A DNA stretch of 51,920 bases from an uncultured Succiniclasticum sp. (GCA_905233365.1 CAJODT010000002.1:1-51920); one strand, 5' to 3'. Shown: positions 27,990 through 38,095, counted from the stretch's first letter. Program-made: numbers and translations. Notes: generated by a model not told the origin, from the sequence alone.

Positions 27990-28910
27990 CTATTTCAAAA
28001 ATCCGTTGATAATCTGTTCCTCTGCCTGCTCCTGGTTCAGGCCCAGGGTCATCAGCTTGATGATCTGCTCTCCCGCAATCTTGCCGATGGCCGCTTCATG
28101 GACCAAGGCCGCGTCCACGTTGTTGGCGTCCAGCTGGGGAATCGCCAGCACCCGGGCCTTGTCCATGATGATGGCGTCACACTCCGTATGCCCCTTGCAT
28201 GCCGCGTTACCGGTAATACGGGAGGAGAACTCCTGGAATGATTCTTCCCTGGCCACGGACCGGGATACCACATCCGCCGCGGCGCCGTCCCCGTTCAGAT
28301 ACGTTTCATAAATACTTTTGGCCTTCTGGTTTCCATGGGTCATGAGGCGCTCCCTGACAATCAGGGATGCATTAGCCTTCAGTTCCGCTTTGGTGGTGCG
28401 GACGGTGGAATCCACACCCTTGATCTGTACCATCTCCATTTCCATGGAGCTTCCTTCTTCCAGATAGGCTTCCGTCACCGGGTTCAGAATCCGTTTTCCC
28501 CGACCGTCTCCTTCACCGTAATGTTTTTCCACATATTTAACTTTGCTGTTCTTGCCCACGAAGAAACGGTGCACGCCGTCGTGCTGGGAATCCTGCACGC
28601 CGCAGTTATGGATGCCGCAGCCTGCCACAATCACTACATCGCAGTCCTCGCCAATATAAAAATCGTTGTAAACCGTTTCCTTAAGGCCGCTGTCGCTGAG
28701 CACCACCGGAATATGCACGCTCTCCTTTTTCGTGCCAGGCTTAATACGGATATCGATACCGCTCACGTCCGACTTGGACATAATGTCGATGTTGGCCGTC
28801 GTATTCCGCGCCGCCAGCTTGCTGTTGGCCCGGATGTTATACGCACCGGTGGGAACAGTATGAAGGTCCGCAATTTCCGCCAGCAACCGTTTCTGAATTG
28901 CATCAATCAC
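27990..28910 (-). CDS. SufB/SufD-family Fe-S assembly scaffold protein
   Basis: VHEAAIGKIAGEQIIKLMTLGLNQEQAEEQIINGF and adjacent SufC-like ATPase. Confidence 0.9.
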   Translation of the reverse strand: MIDAIQKRLLAEIADLHTVPTGAYNIRANSKLAARNTTANIDIMSKSDVSGIDIRIKPGTKKESVHIPVVLSDSGLKETVYNDFYIGEDCDVVIVAGCGIHNCGVQDSQHDGVHRFFVGKNSKVKYVEKHYGEGDGRGKRILNPVTEAYLEEGSSMEMEMVQIKGVDSTVRTTKAELKANASLIVRERLMTHGNQKAKSIYETYLNGDGAAADVVSRSVAREESFQEFSSRITGNAACKGHTECDAIIMDKARVLAIPQLDANNVDAALVHEAAIGKIAGEQIIKLMTLGLNQEQAEEQIINGFLK

Positions 28911-29649
28911 AGTTCACACCTCCCCGTTTCAGACAACCGCATACACCCACGGCATCGCCGGTCCCCATCAATTCAGGCAGAATATCTTCCCGGGGTCCGT
29001 GCTTTGTAATGCTCCCATTGGCCAGCACCACGATTTCATCGGCAATTTCCAAAATCCGTTCCTGATGGGAAATGATCAGAATGGAACGGGTATTGGCCGT
29101 CCGCATCCGTTCAAACACGCGAATCAGGTTCTGGAAACTCCACAAATCGATGCCCGCTTCCGGCTCGTCAAAAATCGCCAGCTGGGTTCCACGGGCCAGA
29201 ACCGTTGCAATTTCAATGCGCTTCAATTCGCCGCCGGAAAGGGATGCATTCACTTCCCGGTTGATGTAATCCCGGGCGCAAAGACCCACTTCCGACAAAA
29301 ATTCACAGCATGCGCTGACGGACAACTGCTTCGCCGCTGCGATGCGCAATAAATCCAATACTGTGATTCCCTTAAACCGGGCCGGTTGCTGGAAAGCAAA
29401 ACTGATGCCCAGGTTGGCTCGCTCAGTAATGCTTTTATCTGTAATATCTTCACCGTTAAATAGAATCTTGCCTTCCGTAGGCGTTTCAATGCCGGCGATA
29501 AGCTTCGCCATTGTGGACTTGCCGCCGCCGTTGGGGCCGGTCACCACAACGAACTTTCCGTCGTCAATTGTCAAATCCAGATGCCGGATGATCTCTTTCT
29601 CTTTACTCTCATCCTGCACGTTAAAGCTGATATCTTTTAATTCAAGCAT
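28903..29649 (-). CDS. SufC-like ABC ATPase
   Basis: VVVTGPNGGGKSTMAKLIAG, SGGELKRIEIATVLARGTQLAIFDEPEAGIDLWS. Confidence 0.92.
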   Translation of the reverse strand: MLELKDISFNVQDESKEKEIIRHLDLTIDDGKFVVVTGPNGGGKSTMAKLIAGIETPTEGKILFNGEDITDKSITERANLGISFAFQQPARFKGITVLDLLRIAAAKQLSVSACCEFLSEVGLCARDYINREVNASLSGGELKRIEIATVLARGTQLAIFDEPEAGIDLWSFQNLIRVFERMRTANTRSILIISHQERILEIADEIVVLANGSITKHGPREDILPELMGTGDAVGVCGCLKRGGVNCD

Positions 29650-29894
29650 AATTCCTCCGTGTTCTGATTCATCTCTCCTGATTTCTTTAAATTCACATTA
29701 TTATAACATGAATTTGCCGATACGTTTAGCAAAACATAAATCGCAACATACATATTAATATATATTAATTCAGTAGGAAATGCAATAGCGTTTGCCTGTA
29801 GTTTTTAAAAAACAGTATAGCATTTTTTCAAAACTGTGGTAAAATAGGAAAGTATTAATAACATAAGACAACATATGACAAGGAGAACGTTATC

Positions 29895-30725
29895 TTGCTT
29901 GAAATTTTTAAAGCCGTACTGTTCGGCATCATCGAAGGCGTCACCGAATGGCTGCCCATATCCTCCACCGGCCACATGATCCTGCTGGACGAATTCATCC
30001 ATTTAGGTGTCAGCGCCCAATTTTACAAACTCTTTGAAGTGGTCATCCAACTGGGAGCCATCCTGGCCGTCATCCTGTTATACTTTGAAAATATCTGGCC
30101 CCTGAAACGAAAAGACGGGTCCCTTACATTGGATTATGGCATTCTGAATCTCTGGGGAAAGATTCTCGCCGCCTGTCTCCCAGCCGGTGTCATTGGCCTC
30201 CTGTTCAATGACTGGATGGAAGAACACTTCTTTACGCCGGAAGTAGTAGCTATTACGCTGATTTTCTACGGCATACTGTTTATCTTTATCGAATCCAGGG
30301 GTATCGGCTCTGGAAAAGTAAAACGGGTTGAAGACATCTCGTATATGAAAGCCATTCAAGTTGGTATATTCCAGTTGCTTTCCCTGGTGCCCGGCACATC
30401 CCGCTCCGGTTCCACCATCATTGGCGGTCTTTTGATTGGACTGGAACGTAGCGTAGCGGCCGAATTTACTTTTTATCTGGCTATTCCCGTTATGGTCGGT
30501 GCGTCCCTGCTGAAACTGATAAAGTACATCCTGAAGGTCGGTTTCGTATTTCACAGCAACGAGCTGTTGCTGCTGGCAGTGGGATGTATTGTAGCCTTTA
30601 TCGTCAGCATTCTCGTCATCCGTTTCCTCATGAGCTATATTAGAAAGCATAACTTTATCGTATTTGGTTACTATCGCATCGTGCTGGGTCTTATGGTACT
30701 GGCTTATTTTATGTTTTTGAAATAA
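29895..30725 (+). CDS. uppP: Undecaprenyl-diphosphate phosphatase
   Basis: LFGIIEGVTEWLPISSTGHMIL, LVPGTSRSGSTIIGGLLIGL. Confidence 0.97.
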   Translation: MLEIFKAVLFGIIEGVTEWLPISSTGHMILLDEFIHLGVSAQFYKLFEVVIQLGAILAVILLYFENIWPLKRKDGSLTLDYGILNLWGKILAACLPAGVIGLLFNDWMEEHFFTPEVVAITLIFYGILFIFIESRGIGSGKVKRVEDISYMKAIQVGIFQLLSLVPGTSRSGSTIIGGLLIGLERSVAAEFTFYLAIPVMVGASLLKLIKYILKVGFVFHSNELLLLAVGCIVAFIVSILVIRFLMSYIRKHNFIVFGYYRIVLGLMVLAYFMFLK

Positions 30726-30753
30726 AAAAACAACTTTATCTTTGGACATAATT

Positions 30754-30790
30754 TAGCGGCGGAAAACTTTTTCCCGCCGCTATTTTGCTT
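30754..30790 (+). terminator. Terminator after uppP
   Basis: TAGCGGCGG ... CCGCCGCTA followed by TTTTGCTTT. Confidence 0.75.
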
Positions 30791-30865
30791 TACTGCCTTT
30801 TCAAAAAAGCCTGTTATGAAAACAGATAGTTTTCCCTATGCAGTGTTATACGTATCCGCCTCCGC

Positions 30866-32335
30866 TTAATCTTCTATCACTAACCGCTTCTCACCAGGCG
30901 CCATAAGGTGCGGATGGGACAAGAAGTACTCTTCCAAAAGACCCAGACTTCTTGTGGCGATTACTTTCGGCATGGCATTACGGGTAATTTCCGCTTCGGA
31001 AATATCCAGTCCTGTCTTCAGGTTTTTGAAATGGAACTGGTGCATACCTACCCGCAGCTGTTCGTCATCGCCCACCTCCCTGCCATGCAGGGTCAGGCTT
31101 GTAACTTTTTTCTGCTTTTTACTATACACAACATGCAACCCTTTGGAGAACTGGTAAAATTCCGTGTGGGCATCCGCATCGAAGGCTTCGTCTCTCAACA
31201 TAAACTCCATCATATGGCGGAACTGGCTGCCCGTTACGACATACCGGTACACTTCTTCGTCAAAGGGATGCATCTCCTGCAGATCTTTTAATGTCATGAT
31301 CGGTCCCAGGAAATGGTTGCGCAGGCTTCCGGAAGCCTCCAGCATGATGTCCAGACCCAGAGATTCCTTAAAGGCATCGGCAAAAATTTTACCTATCTGG
31401 GATTCCCGGTTGCGCACCAGATGCGTATACCGTTCCGGGAAGCGGGTCAGGATCCGGTTATATTTCGTTTCGGTAATATTGTGGTATTTCTCAATCACTT
31501 CTTTTAACACTTCATCCTCCGGACAATACTCCGGCGTGATGGGAATCAGCTGCCATGTATAACTGTCAATACTGTTCAGATCTGTATCCACCATAATATC
31601 GAAACGCCCGATCTGGTCGGTTCCGGAAGCTGCCTGTACAATGGGGATGCCGTTCACTTCAATGGGTTTTTCCAATAAGGTATGGCTATGTCCTCCGATA
31701 ATCAGGTCCACGCCCCAGCGGGGATCCAAAATCGCAGCCAGCTGCTGGTCCGCTTCGATGCCGACATGAGTCAGTAACACGGTAAAGTCGATATCCTCCG
31801 TCTGGTAGGCGTCGCAGATACGTCCCACTTCTGCTGCGGCCTCCCGGATATCCACCAATGTGCCTATCAGTTTTTCCAGTTTGGTTTTCTGCAACACTTC
31901 TTCTGTCAGGATACCGATAAACAAAATCTTCATCCCGTCAATTTCCAGGATACGGTGGGAATGGAACAGGCGCCTGCCGTTATGCTTCAGATACAAATTA
32001 GCGTTGATGATAGGGAAATTGGCGCACTTCTCCAAAAACAGCAGATGGGCCAGCCCGTAATCCACTTCATGATTTCCGATGGTCACCACGTCCGGCGCCA
32101 GAAGGTTCATGATTTCAATTGTGGAAACACCTTTATATTCCGAGTCGATAAGGGAACCCTGAAACATATCCCCCGCGATAGCATAAACCACATTCTCTTC
32201 TTCCCGGCGCACTTTGTTGACGTAGCCGGACAGCATGGAAACGCCGCCTACCAGTTTATCGTCCACTTTTTCTACCAGAAAATCTCCATGCAAGTCATTG
32301 GAATGAAGCAGAGTCAGTTTTTTTAAATGTTTCAT
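30866..32335 (-). CDS. Bifunctional metallophosphatase / 5'-nucleotidase family protein
   Basis: LTLLHSNDLHGDF, VTIGNHEVDYG, IIGGHSHTLLEKP. Start set at MKHLKK (32335), not ORF-track 32479. Confidence 0.9.
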   Translation of the reverse strand: MKHLKKLTLLHSNDLHGDFLVEKVDDKLVGGVSMLSGYVNKVRREEENVVYAIAGDMFQGSLIDSEYKGVSTIEIMNLLAPDVVTIGNHEVDYGLAHLLFLEKCANFPIINANLYLKHNGRRLFHSHRILEIDGMKILFIGILTEEVLQKTKLEKLIGTLVDIREAAAEVGRICDAYQTEDIDFTVLLTHVGIEADQQLAAILDPRWGVDLIIGGHSHTLLEKPIEVNGIPIVQAASGTDQIGRFDIMVDTDLNSIDSYTWQLIPITPEYCPEDEVLKEVIEKYHNITETKYNRILTRFPERYTHLVRNRESQIGKIFADAFKESLGLDIMLEASGSLRNHFLGPIMTLKDLQEMHPFDEEVYRYVVTGSQFRHMMEFMLRDEAFDADAHTEFYQFSKGLHVVYSKKQKKVTSLTLHGREVGDDEQLRVGMHQFHFKNLKTGLDISEAEITRNAMPKVIATRSLGLLEEYFLSHPHLMAPGEKRLVIED

Positions 32336-32400
32336 TGGATTTCCTTTCTGTCTCCTGACAACACTGTTACTCAATATTAATACGACCCTCCCCGTAGGGA

Positions 32401-33123
32401 TTACGCCTGCCAAACAAATTTGGTGATTACATCGATACAGGACAGCCGTCCATCTTCCAGATAGGCCCCCGTATCGCATAATATAATACGGTTATCCCGG
32501 ATTAGCGGGTACATATCCCAGGTTACATCCTTCCACAGGTTTTTCCGGTTTTGGATGGGCGTATGCCCCACCACAATAGTTTCTTTACCATGATAGTTGT
32601 GATAAAACTCATCCCGGATCCAAATCAGGTCTTTTTCCTGCTGCTGCTCCAGAGGAACATCCGGATCCACCCCTGCATGGCAGAAATAATAGTCCCCGAT
32701 ACGGTAAAAGAGCGGCAAACTCCTTGCATAATCCAGCCTGTTCTGCAACGCTTTGGCCCCCAGCTTCTGTAATTGGGGCAGGGTTTTATCCCCGCCGTAG
32801 GCAAGCCACTCGCTGGTGCGGTTCAGCAGTCGCACACCCAATTCGTCTTTGGTCTCTGCCAGCGCATCGAAATAGTCCAGCATCTCCCTTTCGTGATTAC
32901 CCATCAGATAAATAACGGAATCCGGATACTGCTTCTGCAGATGCATAACATAGTCGAAGCATTGCAACGATTCCGGGCCCCGGTCGATCAAATCTCCAAG
33001 AAAAATCAGGATGTCCTGTGCCGGATCGAATTTTATCCGACGCATCAGCTTTTTTAATTTTTCATACTCGCCGTGTACGTCGCCCACGGCCATGACCCTG
33101 CTGCCAATCATACTTTCCCCCAC
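32401..33123 (-). CDS. Metallophosphoesterase (calcineurin-like / PPP-type)
   Basis: AVGDVHGEYEKL, FLGDLIDRGPESL, LMGNHEREM, IVVGHTPI. Confidence 0.92.
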   Translation of the reverse strand: MGESMIGSRVMAVGDVHGEYEKLKKLMRRIKFDPAQDILIFLGDLIDRGPESLQCFDYVMHLQKQYPDSVIYLMGNHEREMLDYFDALAETKDELGVRLLNRTSEWLAYGGDKTLPQLQKLGAKALQNRLDYARSLPLFYRIGDYYFCHAGVDPDVPLEQQQEKDLIWIRDEFYHNYHGKETIVVGHTPIQNRKNLWKDVTWDMYPLIRDNRIILCDTGAYLEDGRLSCIDVITKFVWQA

Positions 33124-33310
33124 GCCTGCATTTTTGATTGAGTAAACTGTAGAATTCTGTTTTTATCGTATTCTCTGTTATTATTTTAACCGATTTTTCA
33201 CTATTAGTAAATTGCCATAGAAATGTCAAATTTAAATATTATAGTTAACATAGCAAAAAGCAAACTGACTACTGGTTTTACCTGTGAGACTATATTCGGA
33301 GGTGTCGCCC

Positions 33311-34210
33311 ATGAAAAACTGGAAAAGAACTGCAACGGGAATCCTGCTTGCTTCCATCCTGACCGCCGGCCTCGCTCTGCCAGAAATTGCAGTTGCAGCA
33401 GCAGCTGATCAGACAAAAACGACCAAAACGGAATACAAAACTGGCGCCGTCATTCCTGCTTCCCAGTCGGAAGCGGCACGGCTGGCCGCCCGGGAAAAAG
33501 CACTGTCAAAATACTATATTACCAGTGGCAGAAAGCTGAACAAAGCTGTTTCGCTTCTGGAAGCCATGCCCCCTGAAAAAACTGGACTGGATGCGGCGCA
33601 ATCCTACTTTTACCGAATGGACAAAGAACTCACCGGGAAGTTTTTCTATCATGTGAAAGCCTTCACTCCCGATGTGGAAACACTGGTGGGCGAATACTTT
33701 TTAGCCAAGGACAACAGCTGCGTATTCCGCCGCTTTCCGGCAGATAACAGCATCGACTTACTGGACGGTACAACCGAAACACTGCTAAAAAAGGTGGATA
33801 TTGTGCCGGCAAGCGTCATCATCCCGCTGAAAAGTTCGGGCAAAGTGCTGGTTCGCATACCGGGCGGCCTGCCCTATGACCTGACCCTGACCAGCCTTAC
33901 GGAAAATGTTGCCACCATCCAGGAGGAAAACGGTCAGTTAAGCATCGCCGGAAATGCACGTGGCTATGCGGATATTCTGGCCGAAGTGGCGATTGGCGGC
34001 TTTGTGAAAACACAAAAGCTCCGTTTCGCAGTTATGGACGAACGGGATATCGCTGCTTATGAAGCCCGCCAGACCTATGTGCCCGTTTATGTCGGTATGA
34101 GCTGGGGTTGGGGCTGGTGGGATCATCCCCGTCATCACCACCACAGACCTGGGCCGCCGCCCCACCATCATGGCGGACCCCATCACGGCGGTCATCGCCC
34201 ACACAGATAG
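33311..34210 (+). CDS. Secreted protein of unknown function with His/Pro/Gly-rich C-terminal tail
   Basis: Signal peptide KRTATGILLASILTAGLALPEIAVAA; C-terminus MSWGWGWWDHPRHHHHRPGPPPHHHGGPHHGGHRPHR. ATG 33311 follows CGGAGGTG. Confidence 0.75.
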   Translation: MKNWKRTATGILLASILTAGLALPEIAVAAAADQTKTTKTEYKTGAVIPASQSEAARLAAREKALSKYYITSGRKLNKAVSLLEAMPPEKTGLDAAQSYFYRMDKELTGKFFYHVKAFTPDVETLVGEYFLAKDNSCVFRRFPADNSIDLLDGTTETLLKKVDIVPASVIIPLKSSGKVLVRIPGGLPYDLTLTSLTENVATIQEENGQLSIAGNARGYADILAEVAIGGFVKTQKLRFAVMDERDIAAYEARQTYVPVYVGMSWGWGWWDHPRHHHHRPGPPPHHHGGPHHGGHRPHR

Positions 34211-34285
34211 AAACAAGTGAATGAAACAGCAATTCACGTAACGTAAACACTTGCTTTTCTGTTTCCTTTTTACCCGATAATCTTT

Positions 34286-34335
34286 ACGGCATTGCAGTCT
34301 GCATCGCAAACCACACTGCAGTGCCGTTTTCTTTA
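34286..34335 (+). terminator. Terminator after the His-tail gene
   Basis: ACGGCATTGCAGT ... ACTGCAGTGCCGT then TTTTCTTTATTT. Confidence 0.75.
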
Positions 34336-34539
34336 TTTATTGGCCCGAAAACGTTTTTGATTTATTCCAACTATATTTCAACTTTTTCGTTTATTTCATT
34401 GCTGTTTTCAACTAGTCTGAATTTATGGTATAATAGAATTTAGAGAAACAGGTTCCGTAAAAACTGTTGTTGTAAGCAGTGCGCGATTACAGATGAATCA
34501 GATAACCCATTCAAGTTTATCAACAGGAGGAGTATCATC

Positions 34540-35052
34540 ATGGAAGAAAAGAAAATCTACACTGAAGAAGAGATTGAACAGCTGGCGGAAAAAGCTTCCC
34601 AGAATGCCATGGAACACTTCAAACACGGGCTGAACTGCGGCGAATGCGTACTGCAGGGATTTTTAGATTTAGGTATCAGCGAATATCCTCCCGAAATTAT
34701 CGCGCTGGTTTCCGGTATGGGCGGCGGTATGGGCTTTACTAAGCACACCTGCGGCGCAGTAAACGCCGGCATGGTTGTAATCGGAAGCAAACAGGGCCGC
34801 AAGAACCCCTATGCCAAAGAAACCTTCGAGGAACGGGTTGATGAACTGCATCACGACGAGACCGGCATCTATCCCCGCCACGCTGTTTATGTGAAAGATG
34901 TCATCAAGGAATACGGTACTATCGAATGCCGTGACCTTTGCTTCCCCTTTGATGAATCCACCAAAGACGGCATGAAAGAGCGGGCCCGTAACTGCAAGAA
35001 AATCATCGGATTCTGTGCAAAGGAAGCAACGAAAGCTGCATTGAAGAAATAA
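34540..35052 (+). CDS. C_GCAxxG_C_C family protein
   Basis: HGLNCGECVLQGF, TKHTCGAVNAGMVVIG pattern; AGGAGGAG ribosome-binding site. Confidence 0.85.
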   Translation: MEEKKIYTEEEIEQLAEKASQNAMEHFKHGLNCGECVLQGFLDLGISEYPPEIIALVSGMGGGMGFTKHTCGAVNAGMVVIGSKQGRKNPYAKETFEERVDELHHDETGIYPRHAVYVKDVIKEYGTIECRDLCFPFDESTKDGMKERARNCKKIIGFCAKEATKAALKK

Positions 35053-35087
35053 TATTTTATTGAGGTAACCGTGTTTTAATCACAGTC

Positions 35088-35115
35088 ACCGGTATCAGTA
35101 TTCACTGGTACCGGT
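35088..35115 (+). terminator. Hairpin downstream of the C_GCAxxG_C_C gene
   Basis: ACCGGTATCAGT-ATTC-ACTGGTACCGGT, then ATTTATAA. Confidence 0.55.
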
Positions 35116-35272
35116 ATTTATAACAAACAGACAATTGGCAGCCTACAGCACTGACGTACGTGTAGATTGCAAAAGTATTACTAACATAATTTGTGTTTGC
35201 AAAAAGGTTGATTGCGAACCGTTCATGAATTGTCCGGGAAACCGAAAGGAACGGACCGAAGGAGGAAGTGTT

Positions 35273-36970
35273 TTGAGCAAGCGAATCTTGGTGGTCGGCG
35301 GTGTAGCGGGTGGCGCTTCAGCCGCCGCCCGGGCCCGCCGTCTGGATGAACATGCGGAGATCATCATCTTTGAACGTGGACCCCACGTATCCTTTTCTAA
35401 CTGCGCCCTGCCCTACTTTTTAAGCCGCACTGTGGCGGACAGCGCTGATCTGGTGATGATGGATCCCGCGCAGTTCAAAAAGAAATATAATATTGAAGTG
35501 CGGACGGAACATGAAGTGACCGGTATTGACCGGGAAGCAAAAATGGTAACGGTGAAGAATCTGCCGGAAGGCAAAGAGTATACGGAACGCTATGATGTCC
35601 TGATCCTTTCTCCTGGCGGCGAACCCATCCTGCCCGGGGCTATCGAAGGCATCCGCAATAATAATGTCTTTGGTATTCGGAATGTGGTAGACATTGCGAA
35701 GCTGGACGCCTACATCCGCGACCACAAAGCGGAGGATATTGCCGTCGTAGGCGGCGGTTTTATCGGCTGCGAGATTGCGGAAAACCTGGTGCATGCCGGT
35801 TACAAAGTCACACTGATTGAGGCCATGGACCAGGTCATGACGCCGTTTGATTACGACATGGCCCAGATCCTGCACAAAGAGATGCTGGATAACGGTATGA
35901 CGTTAATAGTAAAGGACGGAGTGAAAAAGATTGGCAGTAATGCCATCGAGCTCTCCAGCGGAAGACAGGTAAAGGCCGACGCAGTAGTGATGGCCGTGGG
36001 CATCCGTCCGGAGACCACCCTTGCCAAAAATGCCGGACTTACCATCGGCGAAACCGGCGGTATCAAAGTCAACGCCAACTTCCAGACCAGCGACCCTTCC
36101 ATTTATGCTGTAGGCGACGCTATCGAAGTGTTCAACCGCCTCACCCGCAAACCCATGCGGCTGGCTCTGGCCTGGCCTGCCCAGATGGAAGCACGGGCCG
36201 CGGCAGATCATATTTACGGTCTCCGCAATCAGCAGAAAGGATTTATCGGTTCTTCTGTCATCCGTATCTTCTCTTTGCTGGCTGCCAGCACCGGCCTGAA
36301 CGAAAAAGCGGCGAAAGCAGCGGGCATCCCCTTTGAAATTGCTTATGTGATTCCTTCCGACAAGGTGAGCCTCATGCCGGATGCCCACCCCATCCATGTG
36401 AAGCTCGTTTTTGAAACGCCCACCGGACGTCTCTTGGGCGCCCAGGCCATCGGTAAGGGTGAAGCGGACCGCCGCATTGACGTGATTGCCGCCCTGATCT
36501 CCATGAACGGTACCCTGGAAGATCTGAAGAATATGGAGCTGTGCTACGCGCCGGTAGTCAGCACGGCGAAAGATGCTGTGAACATGGCCGCCTTAGTAGG
36601 ACTGAACTTGCTGCATGGCGTGTACCGCCAGATTCCCTTAACGCAGGTGCGGGAACTGGTGGAAAACAACGCCTGCATCATCGACGTGCGGGAACCTGCA
36701 GAATTCAATAACGGGCATCTGCTGAACGCCATCAACATTCCTCTGAGCCAGCTGCGCCAGCGCATGGATGATATCCCAAAAGACAGGCCTGTCTATCTCC
36801 ACTGCCGTTCCAGCCAGCGCAGTTACAATGCCATCATGGCACTGCAGCATTGCGGGTTCAATAACCTGTATAATATCGCGGGCTCGTATCTGGCAATCTG
36901 TCTGTATGAGTATCCGCAGGATGTGCTGTTCAACCGGAAGAAAATCGTAACGGCCTACAATTTCAAGTAA
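35273..36970 (+). CDS. FAD-dependent CoA-disulfide reductase-like protein with C-terminal rhodanese domain
   Basis: RILVVGGVAGGASAAARARRLDEHAEIIIFERGPHVSFSNCALPYF; C-terminal IIDVREPAEFNNGHLLNAINIP...YLHCRSSQRS. TTG start at 35273 after GAAGGAGGAAG. Confidence 0.92.
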   Translation: MSKRILVVGGVAGGASAAARARRLDEHAEIIIFERGPHVSFSNCALPYFLSRTVADSADLVMMDPAQFKKKYNIEVRTEHEVTGIDREAKMVTVKNLPEGKEYTERYDVLILSPGGEPILPGAIEGIRNNNVFGIRNVVDIAKLDAYIRDHKAEDIAVVGGGFIGCEIAENLVHAGYKVTLIEAMDQVMTPFDYDMAQILHKEMLDNGMTLIVKDGVKKIGSNAIELSSGRQVKADAVVMAVGIRPETTLAKNAGLTIGETGGIKVNANFQTSDPSIYAVGDAIEVFNRLTRKPMRLALAWPAQMEARAAADHIYGLRNQQKGFIGSSVIRIFSLLAASTGLNEKAAKAAGIPFEIAYVIPSDKVSLMPDAHPIHVKLVFETPTGRLLGAQAIGKGEADRRIDVIAALISMNGTLEDLKNMELCYAPVVSTAKDAVNMAALVGLNLLHGVYRQIPLTQVRELVENNACIIDVREPAEFNNGHLLNAINIPLSQLRQRMDDIPKDRPVYLHCRSSQRSYNAIMALQHCGFNNLYNIAGSYLAICLYEYPQDVLFNRKKIVTAYNFK

Positions 36971-37097
36971 AGCCACTTTCCCCCTCAATTATCGCAAAAC
37001 TGTCCCTTTTGTAATCTACACATCTTCTTATAATTAAAAGTACAGTTTTGTGTAATAATACTGCCTGTCTGACACGTCAGCTAGACAGCCGTGGGAT

Positions 37098-37149
37098 AAA
37101 TCTGAAAATCCCCGGACAGAAAAGGGCAGATTTAGTGAGGGGGATTTTT
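37098..37149 (+). promoter_or_regulatory. Candidate structured leader occluding the ribosome-binding site
   Basis: AAATCTG(37098-37104)/CAGATTT(37127-37133) interleaved with AAAATCCCC(37105-37113)/GGGGATTTT(37140-37148); the latter covers the ribosome-binding site before ATG 37150. Confidence 0.5.
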
Positions 37150-37953
37150 ATGACCATGTACAAGGCTATGACTATCGCCGGTTCGGATACCAGCGGCGGC
37201 GCCGGTATGGAAGCCGATATGAAGACCTTTCAGGAAATGGGCGTATACGGAACGACTGCCCTCACCTGTATTGTTGCCCAGAATCCCAATGCGGACTGGG
37301 CCCATGAAATTTATTCCATTGAAACCAGCGTCATTGAAAAACAGCTTGTCACGATTTTGCAGGGAATCGGCTGTGACGCCATGAAAACCGGTATGCTGGG
37401 CGGCGCCGAACTGGTAGAGCTGGTTGCTGCTACCATCGACAAATATAAACTGAAAAATGTAGTCATTGACCCAGTCATGGTATGCAAAGGTATTGATACC
37501 ATCATGGTACCGGAAGCTGCCGCCGCCATTAAAGAACTGCTTGTAAAGCGCGCACTGGTCATGACGCCCAACCTGCTGGAAGCCGCCTACCTGGCAGACA
37601 TGCCTGCCATTACAACACTTGATGAAATGAAACAGGCTGCTGCCAAAATCCATGACAACGGCTGCCAAAATGTAATTATTAAGGCCGGCGACCGGCTGTC
37701 CGGGAATGATGCGGTAGAACTGGTCTACGACGGCAAATCCTTTACGGAAAAGCGCCATCCGAAGATCGCGAATTCTTATAACCACGGAGCCGGCTGTACG
37801 TTCTCCGCCGCCATCACGGCCGGTCTGGCAAAAGGCATGACCGTCACAGATGCGCTGGAAAAAGCAGAGATTTTTATCGATGCTGCCCTGCGCCAGTCAT
37901 TCCGCCTGAACCAGTGGTCCGGCGCGCTGAAGCATTGCGCCTGGAGAGAATAA
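37150..37953 (+). CDS. PdxK/ThiD-family kinase (pyridoxal or hydroxymethylpyrimidine kinase)
   Basis: MTIAGSDTSGGAGMEADMKTFQEMGVYGTTALTCIVAQN ... NSYNHGAGCTFSAAITAGLAKG. Confidence 0.92.
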   Translation: MTMYKAMTIAGSDTSGGAGMEADMKTFQEMGVYGTTALTCIVAQNPNADWAHEIYSIETSVIEKQLVTILQGIGCDAMKTGMLGGAELVELVAATIDKYKLKNVVIDPVMVCKGIDTIMVPEAAAAIKELLVKRALVMTPNLLEAAYLADMPAITTLDEMKQAAAKIHDNGCQNVIIKAGDRLSGNDAVELVYDGKSFTEKRHPKIANSYNHGAGCTFSAAITAGLAKGMTVTDALEKAEIFIDAALRQSFRLNQWSGALKHCAWRE

Positions 37954-38054
37954 TCCAACCTGGTTTTTGTCCCTGCCCTTCTGACTGCTCTTCATTATAG
38001 AAAGAGGAGCGAACGATGCAGGCAAATCGTCAGTAAAAAACTTAAAAATAAATT

Positions 38055-38095
38055 GCACGCAGCGCTCTGCCAAAGAACGCTGCGTGCTTTTTTTT
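38055..38095 (+). terminator. Strong intrinsic terminator after the kinase gene
   Basis: GCACGCAGCG ... CGCTGCGTGC followed by 8 T. Confidence 0.9.

Noticed and set aside
30078-30749. 223-aa minus-strand ORF
   Set aside because: Antisense to uppP; hydrophilic Gln/Asn/His-rich shadow frame.
37132-37785. 217-aa minus-strand ORF
   Set aside because: Antisense to the PdxK/ThiD-type kinase.
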